A DNA stretch of 64,000 nucleotides from Bacteroidaceae bacterium (GTDB lineage Bacteria; Bacteroidota; Bacteroidia; Bacteroidales; Bacteroidaceae), in the NCBI GenBank assembly GCA_017469925.1, contig JAFUFK010000006.1, positions 1 through 64,000 of the forward strand, read 5' to 3'. The notes beneath the pieces are model-generated. The model ran no database searches. It saw nothing but the letters and a program-made list of their open reading frames with translations, and had not been told where the DNA came from. Made by a program: the position numbers and the translations under genes. Below are positions 1-8,145 of this stretch, piece after piece (the stretch's first letter is position 1; the number at the start of each line of letters is the position of its first letter).

Positions 1-1
1 G

Positions 2-373
2 AGCATCCCCTTCGGCGAGTTCTCTCCCCTGTTGATCCTGCTGTTAGGCGGTGCCATCTGCTACCTGCTGTCCAACTTCATTTCCAACTCGGCTACGGCA
101 GCCCTGCTGATGCCTATCCTGGCGATGGTGTGCGGTGCCATGGGCGACAAGCTCGCACCTATCGGTGGCACGCCAACGATACTTATCGGTGTGGCCATCG
201 CAGCGTCCAGCGCTATGATTCTGCCTATCTCCACCCCGCCCAATGCCCTCGCATTTGCTACGGGTTATGTGAAGCAGAACGAGATGGCTAAGATTGGAAT
301 CATCATGGGTATCATCTCCGTGGTATTAGGTTTCGGACTTGTTTACCTGATGGGTACGCTACATCTGATATAA
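2..373 (+). CDS. SLC13/DASS-family anion:sodium symporter, C-terminal fragment
   Basis: Only the last ~123 residues lie in the window; the open frame enters from the left edge at base 2. The fragment is hydrophobic with at least three membrane helices. It carries the family signature as SSAMILPISTPPNALAF, followed by a last helix ending in LVYLMGTLHLI. The divalent anion:sodium symporter family imports dicarboxylates, sulfate or phosphate across the inner membrane; the substrate cannot be read from this fragment. An earlier SNFISNSATAALLMP stretch resembles the first SNT-type substrate/sodium-binding hairpin. The gene converges on upp across a 509-bp gap that holds a periodic repeat array. 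Confidence 0.85.
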   Translation, partial: SIPFGEFSPLLILLLGGAICYLLSNFISNSATAALLMPILAMVCGAMGDKLAPIGGTPTILIGVAIAASSAMILPISTPPNALAFATGYVKQNEMAKIGIIMGIISVVLGFGLVYLMGTLHLI

Positions 374-492
374 AAAGTAAGGCATGGCCGCACAATAAAC
401 TACAACCTGACAACACTCGTGGTATTCGCCGTAGCGCTGTTGAATGCTGTTGCCAGTTTATTGTGCGGCATATTGCTTCTTTGGAAACCATA

Positions 493-681
493 CAATAACC
501 CTTCCTTATTTTCCAATAACCTGCCCTTATTCCGCAATAACCTGCCTTTATTCTCAAATAACCTTGGGTTATTGAACAGCAACCTTGAATACAGTCGGAG
601 AAACAAAGAATTCTTTCGGAGAAATTTATTTTTCTCCGGGAGTAACGAAATTTACTCCAAAAGTAAGCAAACTCTTGGTTA
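493..681. repeat. Nine-unit array of 21-bp imperfect palindromes
   Basis: Nine 21-bp units run without a register break: 493, 514, 535, 556, 577, 598, 619, 640 and 661. Units 1-3 share CAATAACC...TTATT. Unit 4 has the perfect arms AATAACC and GGTTATT. Unit 6 contains AAAGAATTCTTT. Units 7 and 8 have the arms GGAGAAA/TTTCTCC and GGAGTAA/TTACTCC. Because 21 is a multiple of three, an open frame (419-718) reads through as seven-residue repeats, but the palindromy and lack of a start context favour a non-coding array. It sits between the convergent ends of the DASS gene and upp. Confidence 0.75.
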
Positions 682-882
682 TTTTACAAAAATTAACACA
701 GATTTGAAGCTATTTTGAGCGATTTTTGGATGAGAAATCCACCGTTTTTAGCTTAAAATGGCATTTTGCTGCCACCTACCACACATCTGCCACAGCACGG
801 GAACCCCTCTGTACAAAGGCGTTTCCAGCGACGTGTGGCAGTGTGGCAGTATTTTTCCAGAAAAAAAATTTTTAAAGGCGGT
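682..882. other. Non-coding spacer with inverted CTGCCACA / TGTGGCAG repeats
   Basis: No gene is seen here. CTGCCAC occurs at 769-775 and CTGCCACA at 787-794. The reverse complement TGTGGCAG occurs twice in tandem at 834-849. The arms could fold into a long imperfect hairpin about 20-40 bp before the stop of upp, possibly a 3' processing or termination signal for upp; no clear T-run hairpin is present. Confidence 0.35.
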
Positions 883-1539
883 TTACAACTTCTCGCCGTA
901 GCACAGGTCGCCACAGTCGCCGAAGCCGGGGACGATATACTTGTGCTCGTTCATGCCCGGGTCGATGGCGGCACACCAGATGGTGGCATCGTCGGGCAGC
1001 GCCTCCTTCACGACATCGACACCCTCGGGGGTGGCTATCACGCAACAGATATGAATGCGCTTGGGCTTGCCCGTCGACAGCAGGGCCTCGATGCTGGCAG
1101 CCATCGAACCTCCCGTGGCCAGCATCGGGTCGACGATGACCAGTGTCTTACCCTTCACCGATGGCGACGCCATATACTCGGTATGCACTCCCACCTCGGT
1201 ATGCTCGCGGTTGGTGTACATGCGGTAGGCGGAGACGAAGGCGTTCTCGGCCTTGTCGAACACACGCAGGAAGCCCTCATGGAAGGGCAGACCGGCGCGC
1301 AGCACGGTGGCAACGACCAGATCCTCCTTGGGCAGGGAGATGTCGAGAGTGCCGAGGGGTGTGGTGACGGTCTTGGGCTTATACTCCAGGGTTTTCGACA
1401 GCTCGTAAGCCATCATCTCGCCCACGCGCTTGATGTTATGGCGGAATACCAGACGGTTTTTCTGATAGCTCTTGTCGCGCAACTCAGCCATATACTGGTT
1501 GATGACGCTGTTCTGTTCTGCAAAATTGATAACTTTCAT
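883..1539 (-). CDS. upp: Uracil phosphoribosyltransferase
   Basis: Converts uracil plus PRPP to UMP and pyrophosphate in cytoplasmic pyrimidine salvage. The 218-residue product has the PRPP-binding loop VIVDPMLATGGSM and the uracil-binding C-terminal stretch YIVPGFGDCGDLCYG. Length fits the family. The frame stays open upstream to 1596, but the start giving MKVINFAEQ at 1539 is chosen because a reverse-strand -7 box (TAACTTTGC, 1565-1573) with a TTG 20 bp further upstream leaves only a short leader. It appears monocistronic, converging with the DASS gene and diverging from pckA. Confidence 0.95.
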   Translation of the reverse strand: MKVINFAEQNSVINQYMAELRDKSYQKNRLVFRHNIKRVGEMMAYELSKTLEYKPKTVTTPLGTLDISLPKEDLVVATVLRAGLPFHEGFLRVFDKAENAFVSAYRMYTNREHTEVGVHTEYMASPSVKGKTLVIVDPMLATGGSMAASIEALLSTGKPKRIHICCVIATPEGVDVVKEALPDDATIWCAAIDPGMNEHKYIVPGFGDCGDLCYGEKL

Positions 1540-1564
1540 AGTTTGTACTGTTATTGATTTGAGG

Positions 1565-1596
1565 GCAAAGTTACAAAATCCCTCCGACTTTTGCAA
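1565..1596 (-). promoter_or_regulatory. Promoter of upp
   Basis: On the reverse strand, TTG (1594-1596) is followed after exactly 20 bp by TAACTTTGC (1573 down to 1565). This is the Bacteroidota primary-sigma -33/-7 arrangement, about 25 bp before the upp start. Confidence 0.7.
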
Positions 1597-1711
1597 AGTC
1601 AGCGTGACAAAAGTGTTATGCCGACACAGAATTTTGAATACTTTAACCTAAAAAGTGCCTTGCGAACGCTAATATTTCTTAATTCTTAATTCTTAATTCT
1701 CAATTATTTCG

Positions 1712-1720
1712 TACCTTTGC
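1712..1720 (+). promoter_or_regulatory. -7 box upstream of pckA
   Basis: TACCTTTGC lies 56 bp before the pckA start. The DNA just upstream (about 1678-1708) is a run of TTAATTC repeats, a low-complexity AT-rich stretch in the upstream promoter region. Confidence 0.6.
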
Positions 1721-1776
1721 ACTCGGTTTTAAAATAGGTAATAGTAAATTCACAACAAAAATAAACTAATTGAATT

Positions 1777-3390
1777 ATGGCAAATTTAGATTTGACAAAG
1801 TATGGCATCACCGGTTCGAAGGTGATTGCACACAATCCGTCGTATGAGTTCCTGTTTGAGGAGGAAACCAAGGCTGACCTGACTGGCTTCGACAAGGGTC
1901 AGAACACCGAGCTGAACGCTGTCAACGTAATGACCGGTATCTACACTGGCCGTTCGCCTAAGGACAAGTACATCGTTGACGATGCACAGAGCCACGACAA
2001 GGTATGGTGGACCACCGAGGAATACAAGAACGACAACCACCCCATGTCTGAGGAGGTATGGGCCAAGGTAAAGGATATCGCCATCAAGGAGCTGTCTAAC
2101 AAGGAGCTGTATGTCGTTGACGCTTTCTGTGGTGCCAACGTGGCCACCCGTCTGGCTGTCCGCTTCATCGTTGAGGTAGCTTGGCAGGCTCACTTCGTAA
2201 AGAACATGTTCATCCAGCCCACCGCTGAGGAGCTGGAGACTTTCGAGCCCAACTTTGTTATCTATAACGCTTCGAAGGCTAAGGTTGACGCTTACAAGGA
2301 GCTGGGTCTGAACTCAGAGACCTGTGTTGCCTTTAACACCACGAGCCGCGAGCAGGTGATCATAAACACTTGGTACGGTGGTGAGATGAAGAAGGGTATG
2401 TTCTCGATGCAGAACTACTACCTGCCCCTGCAGGGTATCGCCTCGATGCACTGCTCGGCCAACACCGACATGGAGGGTAAGAACACCGCCATCTTCTTCG
2501 GTCTCTCTGGTACGGGTAAGACCACCCTCAGCACCGACCCGAAGCGCCTGCTCATCGGCGACGACGAGCACGGATGGGACGACGAAGGCGTCTTCAACCT
2601 CGAAGGTGGTTGCTACGCCAAGGTCATCAACCTCTCCAAGGAGAACGAGCCCGACATCTACGGCGCCATCCGTCGCGATGCCCTGCTGGAGAACGTTACC
2701 GTAGCCGCCGACGGCAAGATTGACTTCGCCGACAAGAGCGTGACCGAGAACACCCGCGTCTCGTACCCCATCAACCACATCGAGAAGATTGCCCAGAAGG
2801 TGAACGGCAAGTCGGCCGGTCCCGAGGCTAAGAACGTCATCTTCCTCTCGGCCGATGCCTTCGGCGTACTGCCTCCCGTAAGCATCCTGACTCCCGAGCA
2901 GACGAAGTACTACTTCCTCTCTGGTTTCACGGCTAAGTTGGCCGGTACCGAGCGCGGCATCACCGAGCCCACTCCCACCTTCTCGGCTTGCTTCGGCCAG
3001 GCTTTCCTCGAACTGCATCCCACAAAGTATGCCGAGGAACTGGTGAAGAAGATGGAGAAGAGCGGTGCCAAGGCTTATCTGGTGAACACCGGTTGGAACG
3101 GCACGGGCAAGCGCATCAGCATCCCCGACACCCGTGGTATCATCGACGCCATCCTGGACGGCAGCATCCTGAAGGCTGAGACGAAGAAGATTCCTTACTT
3201 CGACTTCGAGGTGCCCACCAGTCTGCCCAACGTGAACCCCGCCATCCTCGACCCCCGCGACACGTACGCCAACGCCAGCGAGTGGGAAGAGAAGGCTAAG
3301 GACCTGGCAGCCCGCTTCATCAAGAATTTCGGCAAGTACACCACTAACGAGGCTGGTAAGGCCCTCGTCGAGGCAGGTCCGAAACTCTAA
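1777..3390 (+). CDS. pckA: Phosphoenolpyruvate carboxykinase (ATP)
   Basis: Interconverts oxaloacetate + ATP and phosphoenolpyruvate + CO2 + ADP. In succinate- and propionate-forming Bacteroidales the enzyme is thought to run mainly in the carboxylating direction. The 537-residue protein has the kinase-1a loop [11 protein letters not shown] (about residues 243-253), the metal/ATP motif [20 protein letters not shown] just after it, and the substrate-binding STGRSPKDK-type motif near residue 57 as [11 protein letters not shown]. Length matches the ATP-dependent family. Codon use is strongly biased, as expected for a highly expressed gene. It is followed by its own terminator. Confidence 0.97.
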   Translation: MANLDLTKYGITGSKVIAHNPSYEFLFEEETKADLTGFDKGQNTELNAVNVMTGIYTGRSPKDKYIVDDAQSHDKVWWTTEEYKNDNHPMSEEVWAKVKDIAIKELSNKELYVVDAFCGANVATRLAVRFIVEVAWQAHFVKNMFIQPTAEELETFEPNFVIYNASKAKVDAYKELGLNSETCVAFNTTSREQVIINTWYGGEMKKGMFSMQNYYLPLQGIASMHCSANTDMEGKNTAIFFGLSGTGKTTLSTDPKRLLIGDDEHGWDDEGVFNLEGGCYAKVINLSKENEPDIYGAIRRDALLENVTVAADGKIDFADKSVTENTRVSYPINHIEKIAQKVNGKSAGPEAKNVIFLSADAFGVLPPVSILTPEQTKYYFLSGFTAKLAGTERGITEPTPTFSACFGQAFLELHPTKYAEELVKKMEKSGAKAYLVNTGWNGTGKRISIPDTRGIIDAILDGSILKAETKKIPYFDFEVPTSLPNVNPAILDPRDTYANASEWEEKAKDLAARFIKNFGKYTTNEAGKALVEAGPKL

Positions 3391-3414
3391 AATAACGTTA
3401 ATACGTTAATTATT

Positions 3415-3447
3415 CAGCGGTTCCCTTTCGGGGGAGCCGCTTTTTTT
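3415..3447 (+). terminator. Rho-independent terminator of pckA
   Basis: A stem of about 10 bp (AGCGGTTCCC with GGGAGCCGCT, one G-U pair) is followed by seven T. The T-run abuts the next gene's -7 box. Confidence 0.85.
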
Positions 3448-3448
3448 G

Positions 3449-3457
3449 TACCTTTGC
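3449..3457 (+). promoter_or_regulatory. -7 box of dsbD
   Basis: TACCTTTGC begins two bases after the pckA terminator T-run and ends 18 bp before the chosen dsbD ATG, so the transcript would have a very short leader. The -33 region would fall inside the terminator hairpin. Confidence 0.6.
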
Positions 3458-3475
3458 GACGTATTTGCCTATATT

Positions 3476-5524
3476 ATGAAGAAGCTATTGTTCCTATTGT
3501 CGTTGCTGGTGGCGCAGACGGCGTTTGCGCAGTTCCACGAACCGGTGCAGTTCTCGGTCAAGCAGAACAAATTGTCGCCGACGGAAATCGAAGTCGTTTT
3601 TACGGGAAGTGTAGAGCCGGGTTGGCACGTCTATAGTACGGACATTGCCGACGGCGGACCTACGCGGGCCGAGTTGACGCTGGAGAAGAAGCAGGGCGTA
3701 AAGCCCAATGGACCGTTGCGCCCGACGGGCAAGGTGAAGCGCGAGATGGACGAGATGTTCGGAATGGAACTTTCGTTCATGGAGGGCACTGCCTCGTTTA
3801 GCCAGCGCTTTACCCTGACGGAACCCACCTATGAGGTTGCGGGCTACCTGACCTATGGCGCGTGCAACGACGAGAACTGCATGCCACCCACGAACGTTGA
3901 GTTCAGTTTTAGAGGTCAGGGACTTACCTCCAGCGGACCCTCCTCCAGCCCCTCCCTTGTAGGGAAGGGAGTAGATACTATTGCAACTCAAAAGGATAGT
4001 GTAACCACTCCCCTCCCTACAAGGGAGGGGTTGGAGGAGGGTCCGATGGGGGAGAGTCTGCTTTGGACGCCCGTCATCGACGAACTGAAGGCTTTCGGAC
4101 AGGGCGAGGCCACCAGCAGCAGTGATGCCGGTTGGCTGCGCATCTTCCTGCTGGGACTGTTGGGCGGACTGGCCGCCTTGCTGACGCCCTGCGTATGGCC
4201 CATTATCCCGATGACGGTCAGCTTCTTCCTGAAGCGGAATAAGGACGACCGTGCTGCGGGTATTCGCGAAGCCGTTACCTACGGCCTTTCCATCATCGTC
4301 ATCTATATGGCTCTGGGCCTGCTGGTAACCCTGTTGTTTGGGGCAAGTGCCCTGAATGCGCTGAGTACCAACGCCGTGTTCAATATCTTCTTCTTCCTCT
4401 TGCTGCTTCTGTTCGCAGCATCGTTCCTGGGCGGATTCGAAATCACGCTGCCCTCGAGTTGGAGCAATGCCGTCGATTCCAAGGCCACCCGGACCACTGG
4501 CCTGCTCAGCATCTTCCTGATGGCCTTCACGCTCGTCTTGGTCAGCTTCTCGTGTACGGGCCCCATTATCGGTTTCCTCTTGGTAGAGGTAGCCTCGACG
4601 GGCAACATCATCGGCCCGGCCATCGGCATGTTTGGCTTTGCATTGGCCTTGGCGCTGCCCTTCACCCTGTTTGCCCTCTTCCCCTCGTGGCTGAAGGCAG
4701 CCCCGAAGAGCGGCAACTGGATGAACTGCATCAAGGTCTGCCTTGGCTTCCTGGAACTGGCCTTCTCGCTGAAGTTCCTCTCCGTGGCCGACTTGGCCTA
4801 CGGTTGGCACCTGCTTGACCGGGAAACCTTCCTTTCGCTCTGGATTATCATCTTCGCCCTGCTGGGGGCCTACCTCATCGGGTGGCTCCGTTTCCCGCAC
4901 GACGAGGAGGAGTACGACGAAATGGGCGAGGTCGTCGTCCACCAGCGTACCAGCGTGACCCGCTTCTTCCTGGCCCTCATTTCCTTTGCCTTTGCCCTGT
5001 ATATGGTGCCTGGCCTCTGGGGTGCACCCTGCAAGACCGTCAGTGCCTTTGCACCCCCAATGAAGACTCAGGACTTCGTGCTCGGTCAGAAGGAAACACT
5101 CCACTTCGAGGACTATGAGGAGGGTATGGCCTACGCCCGGGCCAACCACAAACCGGCGTTCCTCGACTTTACGGGCTATGGTTGCGTCAACTGTCGGAAG
5201 ATGGAGGCGGCCGTATGGACTCACCCCGAGGTGCAGCAGGTGATGGACGACGACTTCGTGGTCATCTCCCTGTTCGTCGATGAGAAAACCCCGCTGGAGG
5301 AACCGATAATTGTCGATGAAATGGGCGAAAAACGCAAATTGCGCACCATCGGCGACAAGTGGAGTTACCTCCAGCGTTCGAAGTTTGGTGCCAATGCCCA
5401 GCCCTTCTACGTACTGGTCGATGGCGACGGCCACCCCTTAGCACCCTCGTACAGCTATAACGAAGACGTGCCTGCCTACCTGCAGTGGCTAAAGAATGGA
5501 CTTAAGAACTACCGAAAACAATAG
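3476..5524 (+). CDS. dsbD: Thiol:disulfide interchange protein DsbD
   Basis: Carries electrons from cytoplasmic thioredoxin across the inner membrane to periplasmic thiol proteins. The start MKKLLFLLSLLVAQTAFAQ gives a signal peptide. Domains in order: periplasmic N-terminal domain (about 20-150) with the redox pair in GACNDENCMPP; a linker carrying a palindromic insert; an eight-helix membrane domain (about 220-530) with the cysteine motifs LTPCVWPIIPM and SFSCTGPIIG; and a C-terminal thioredoxin domain with FTGYGCVNCRKME. All three cysteine pairs are present. The linker encoded by 3935-4044 is low-complexity Ser/Pro/Gly sequence from the inserted element and does not break the frame. The upstream start at 3446 (TTG) is rejected because it overlaps the promoter. 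Confidence 0.95.
   Translation: MKKLLFLLSLLVAQTAFAQFHEPVQFSVKQNKLSPTEIEVVFTGSVEPGWHVYSTDIADGGPTRAELTLEKKQGVKPNGPLRPTGKVKREMDEMFGMELSFMEGTASFSQRFTLTEPTYEVAGYLTYGACNDENCMPPTNVEFSFRGQGLTSSGPSSSPSLVGKGVDTIATQKDSVTTPLPTREGLEEGPMGESLLWTPVIDELKAFGQGEATSSSDAGWLRIFLLGLLGGLAALLTPCVWPIIPMTVSFFLKRNKDDRAAGIREAVTYGLSIIVIYMALGLLVTLLFGASALNALSTNAVFNIFFFLLLLLFAASFLGGFEITLPSSWSNAVDSKATRTTGLLSIFLMAFTLVLVSFSCTGPIIGFLLVEVASTGNIIGPAIGMFGFALALALPFTLFALFPSWLKAAPKSGNWMNCIKVCLGFLELAFSLKFLSVADLAYGWHLLDRETFLSLWIIIFALLGAYLIGWLRFPHDEEEYDEMGEVVVHQRTSVTRFFLALISFAFALYMVPGLWGAPCKTVSAFAPPMKTQDFVLGQKETLHFEDYEEGMAYARANHKPAFLDFTGYGCVNCRKMEAAVWTHPEVQQVMDDDFVVISLFVDEKTPLEEPIIVDEMGEKRKLRTIGDKWSYLQRSKFGANAQPFYVLVDGDGHPLAPSYSYNEDVPAYLQWLKNGLKNYRKQ
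3935..4044. repeat. 110-bp in-frame palindromic element inside dsbD
   Basis: A composite inverted repeat. The left end begins GGACCCTCCTCCAGCCCCTC and the right end is its near-perfect reverse complement. Each arm has its own small palindrome around CCCTCCCTTGTAGGGA or CCCTCCCTACAAGGGA. The middle contains AGATACT and TGTAACC, shared with the copy at 23214-23323. It reads through in frame as SSSPSLVGKG...VTTPLPTREGLEEG. Confidence 0.85.
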
Positions 5525-5671
5525 CAACCCAACGTCGATAGTGACAAACATAAGCCCTCTCCTAATGGAGTGAAGCGGTTACAATCTCAAATGAACTCTA
5601 AATAGTATTAAGATAAATTGTTGATAAAAAGGTTGAAAGAAATGATGAAATGAAGCATTATGGCATTCTAT
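5525..5671. other. Spacer with a degenerate half-copy of the palindromic element
   Basis: Bases 5552-5583, read on the reverse strand, give TGTAACCGCTTCACTCC... and match the half-element start TGTAACCGCTCCCCTCCC seen at 23279-23298. The match decays after about 20 bp. The spacer separates GC-rich dsbD from the AT-rich island. No clear promoter box is visible. Confidence 0.4.
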
Positions 5672-6289
5672 ATGAAAACTAACATTACGTTGTTCTTTTT
5701 GTTCTTTTGCATAAATTGTATTTATCCACAGAATTTGGATGTGAATGAGCAATGGGAGTCAATGACAGATTATAGGTTTAATAACTTTCCTTATGCATGT
5801 GTGTTAGATGGTATTTTTATAAAAAATGACATCGGTATTAATTTAAACGATGTAATGGACTCAGATACAACAGAATTCGCCATGAAATATCCTTTTTTAA
5901 TTAGAGGTATTGGTGAAAAGAATGATTCTCTCTGGGTTTTATCTAATCCGAACGAGATGGATGATGATGACTATATAGAGGTTAAAGGTATGATATGCGA
6001 GGATCTTGTAAATTTCATCTCAAAAAAAGGAAAGGTGGAATTGATTACACTTGATGAAGTCCGTAGGAGGAGGTATCCAGAAGTTGATACTCCATGCGTA
6101 TACATGATTAATAAGTTCTTTATTATGAAAAATCAGGATTTATATCGTCTGGATAAGGATTTTATCCATCACACCGAGAAAGTGAGGTCTGCCGATATAG
6201 ATGTACTCAAAGATTTCCCTCCTTTTACTATTATTCGAATATTCACAAGAACTTCTCATAATCAATTTTCCTCAAGAATAGGGTATTAG
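5672..6289 (+). CDS. Secreted protein of unknown function
   Basis: A 205-residue product with a signal peptide (MKTNITLFFLFFCINCIYPQ, likely cleaved after Ser/Tyr-Pro-Gln or made a lipoprotein at one of its Cys residues). The mature part is acidic and hydrophilic, with DSDTTEFAMKYPF, NPNEMDDDDYIEVKG and a basic EVRRRRYPEVD stretch. I do not recognise the family. An in-frame ATG at 5660 would add four residues; 5672 is preferred because it gives a normal signal peptide. The gene is strongly AT-rich compared with dsbD and the M16 gene. It is the first of three close same-strand genes (32-bp gap to the next), so it may belong to the same operon as the glycosyltransferase and LanC-like genes. Confidence 0.7.
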   Translation: MKTNITLFFLFFCINCIYPQNLDVNEQWESMTDYRFNNFPYACVLDGIFIKNDIGINLNDVMDSDTTEFAMKYPFLIRGIGEKNDSLWVLSNPNEMDDDDYIEVKGMICEDLVNFISKKGKVELITLDEVRRRRYPEVDTPCVYMINKFFIMKNQDLYRLDKDFIHHTEKVRSADIDVLKDFPPFTIIRIFTRTSHNQFSSRIGY

Positions 6290-6320
6290 GATTTGTCTAA
6301 CCCAATCATATGTTATAAGG

Positions 6321-7061
6321 ATGAAGGACGTTGCCTTTTTATTAGTTTCAAAATTTGACTCAATCATTCGTTTGGAGAATGCTTTGTTCGTATCAAAATA
6401 TTTAATTACAAACTTTCATGCAAAGGTGTATTTTTGGGAGATTTCGGAATATAATAATGGAATTTTTAAAAAGTTAATGCCAGTAGGAGTGAATTATTCT
6501 TTTGTAGAAGACAAAGACCCTATATTGCACAGGACATACTATATTAATAAAATGGTAGAATGTGTGCAGGAGAAATATATATCTATATGGGATGTAGATG
6601 TGGTTATTCCGACAGAACAAATTACAAAGGCTGTTTCATTCTTAGAGCAAGGATACGATTTTGTTTTGCCTTATGAATTTCATTTTTATGATACGACAGA
6701 GGAAATTAGAAAAATTTTTATGGAGGAGATGGATATGGAGATATTGAAGTTATATAAGAAGTTTATGATTGAATTGTATCGGCTCAGGCCTGTTGGTGGT
6801 GTATTCTTTGCTAATAGGAAGTCCTATATTGAGTGTGGTAAGGAAAATGAGAATTTTTATGGGTGGGGTGTTGAAGATGGAGAAAGATATCTTCGATGGC
6901 AATCAAAGAATAAAAAAATCGTGCATGTACAAGGCGACTTGTTTCATCTGACCCATCCACGTGGTATTAATAGTAAGATGCAATCACGGGATGAATCTAT
7001 TATTAAGCAAAGGATTTTTTTATCTTCATATAGAGGGGTGAGATGGAACATAAACTGCTGA
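6321..7061 (+). CDS. Galactosyltransferase-related glycosyltransferase
   Basis: A 246-residue protein resembling the GT2 / Glyco_transf_7C group. A metal-binding DxD is seen as SIWDVDVVIP (about residue 93), an acceptor-side motif as RPVGGVFFANRKSYIE, and the hallmark C-terminal motif as NFYGWGVEDGERYLR. The downstream FHLTHPRG could give the metal-binding His. It has no signal peptide or membrane helix, so it is cytoplasmic. It overlaps the LanC-like gene by 19 bp, implying coupled translation. GTs of this type sit beside LanC-like genes in some Bacteroidota peptide-modification loci; here the acceptor is unknown. AT-rich like its neighbours. Confidence 0.7.
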   Translation: MKDVAFLLVSKFDSIIRLENALFVSKYLITNFHAKVYFWEISEYNNGIFKKLMPVGVNYSFVEDKDPILHRTYYINKMVECVQEKYISIWDVDVVIPTEQITKAVSFLEQGYDFVLPYEFHFYDTTEEIRKIFMEEMDMEILKLYKKFMIELYRLRPVGGVFFANRKSYIECGKENENFYGWGVEDGERYLRWQSKNKKIVHVQGDLFHLTHPRGINSKMQSRDESIIKQRIFLSSYRGVRWNINC

Positions 7062-8092
7062 AGGCAATATTATCTAATTCAAAGATAGAAGAGAAAGGCC
7101 TTTTTTCTGGTGAGGCAGGTGTTTGTTTGGCTTTGTGCATGTTAAAATCAAACTTTCATTTGCCATTGTCCAAAGAGTATATTGATAAGCGAATATCTGA
7201 TATTGTCAAAAGTCTTGATGATGTGGGAGATTTAAGTTTTGACAAGGGACTTACGGGAATTGGTTGGACCATTAGTATGTTATATGATAAAGGATTTATT
7301 TCAGGCGATATAGATAAGATTCTTTTTAATTCAGATGCTGCTTTGTATAGAGAACTGAATGGGAGCGAAGGCTCACATCATAGCTTAAGTTGCTCCAATG
7401 GGTTACTTGGATATTTGATATATATAATGTCACGTTTGAAGGATTCTCAAGGTCGTAAAGATTCATATCAAAATAGTTTAAATGAAAAGAGTTTTAGGCT
7501 ATTAATAGATAATTTATATGTTTTGGTTCCTTCTGCATTCGCTTTATTATCAAAAGATGTCTACATCTCTATTTTATGGGAATATCCCATATTCTTTGTC
7601 CTAATGAGAAAAGCAATGGAGTTAGGCATTTATTCGAGAAAGATTGTAAAGTTGATAGATCTTGTTAAGTTTTATTTAAGGAGTAGTATCCCATACTATA
7701 ATATAAATAAGCTATCCTTATCTGTTTCCATAACATACCTTAATGAGATACTTATGGATGAAGAACTTAATTCTTATAAAAATGGTCTTATGGACTTGAT
7801 AGATTTTCAGCAAATTGAAAATGAAATAGATAATAGGATAATTAATATAAATGAAGGATGGTTCTTATGCTTATTCATTCATTCTTGTGCAATTATGTTA
7901 ATGAAGAAGTCATGCCCACAATATGAAAAAATAGTACTAAATAGAAATTGGCTCCTTGATAATTTTGGAGGACAATTTCAAACTTTCTTGTGCGAGAAAC
8001 CTGCACATGATGTTACATTGATAAATGGCATAAGTGGAATATCACTATTATATAGTATGTATCCCAAGGTTTTTAACGTATCATATAAATAG
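7043..8092 (+). CDS. LanC-like (lanthionine synthetase C family) protein
   Basis: A 349-residue protein with the repeated Gly-rich helix-turn motifs of the LanC alpha/alpha toroid: GEAGVCLAL (about 23), DKGLTGIGWTISML (about 67), SCSNGLLGYLIYIM (about 116) and INGISGISLLYSMY near the C-terminus. In lanthipeptide cyclases zinc is held by Cys in WCYG and Cys-His in CHG; I cannot find either motif, so classical cyclase chemistry is doubtful. No LanB, precursor peptide or transporter gene lies nearby. It may be a divergent cyclase, a binding scaffold, or the remnant of a peptide-modification cluster. Last gene of the AT-rich trio. Confidence 0.65.
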   Translation: MEHKLLKAILSNSKIEEKGLFSGEAGVCLALCMLKSNFHLPLSKEYIDKRISDIVKSLDDVGDLSFDKGLTGIGWTISMLYDKGFISGDIDKILFNSDAALYRELNGSEGSHHSLSCSNGLLGYLIYIMSRLKDSQGRKDSYQNSLNEKSFRLLIDNLYVLVPSAFALLSKDVYISILWEYPIFFVLMRKAMELGIYSRKIVKLIDLVKFYLRSSIPYYNINKLSLSVSITYLNEILMDEELNSYKNGLMDLIDFQQIENEIDNRIININEGWFLCLFIHSCAIMLMKKSCPQYEKIVLNRNWLLDNFGGQFQTFLCEKPAHDVTLINGISGISLLYSMYPKVFNVSYK

Positions 8093-8145
8093 GACTTGTA
8101 ATTCATGTATTATTAATGTAGAGAATAACATTTTTATTTTTAACT

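Noticed and set aside
419-718. 99-residue open frame with seven-residue NNLPLFS repeats
   Set aside because: It arises from a 21-bp palindromic array; no promoter, start context or known family. Coding is not fully excluded and is listed as a check.
766-1557. Long open frame on the + strand opposite upp
   Set aside because: It is antisense to the well-supported upp gene, has no recognisable domain and has a shadow-like amino-acid mix.
3494-5434. 646-residue reverse-strand frame
   Set aside because: Complete overlap with dsbD, whose domains and cysteine pairs are clear; long shadow frames are expected in GC-rich DNA.
5672-8092. Complete lanthipeptide gene cluster
   Set aside because: No LanB/LanM dehydratase, precursor peptide, protease or exporter is present, and the LanC-like protein lacks the zinc motifs.
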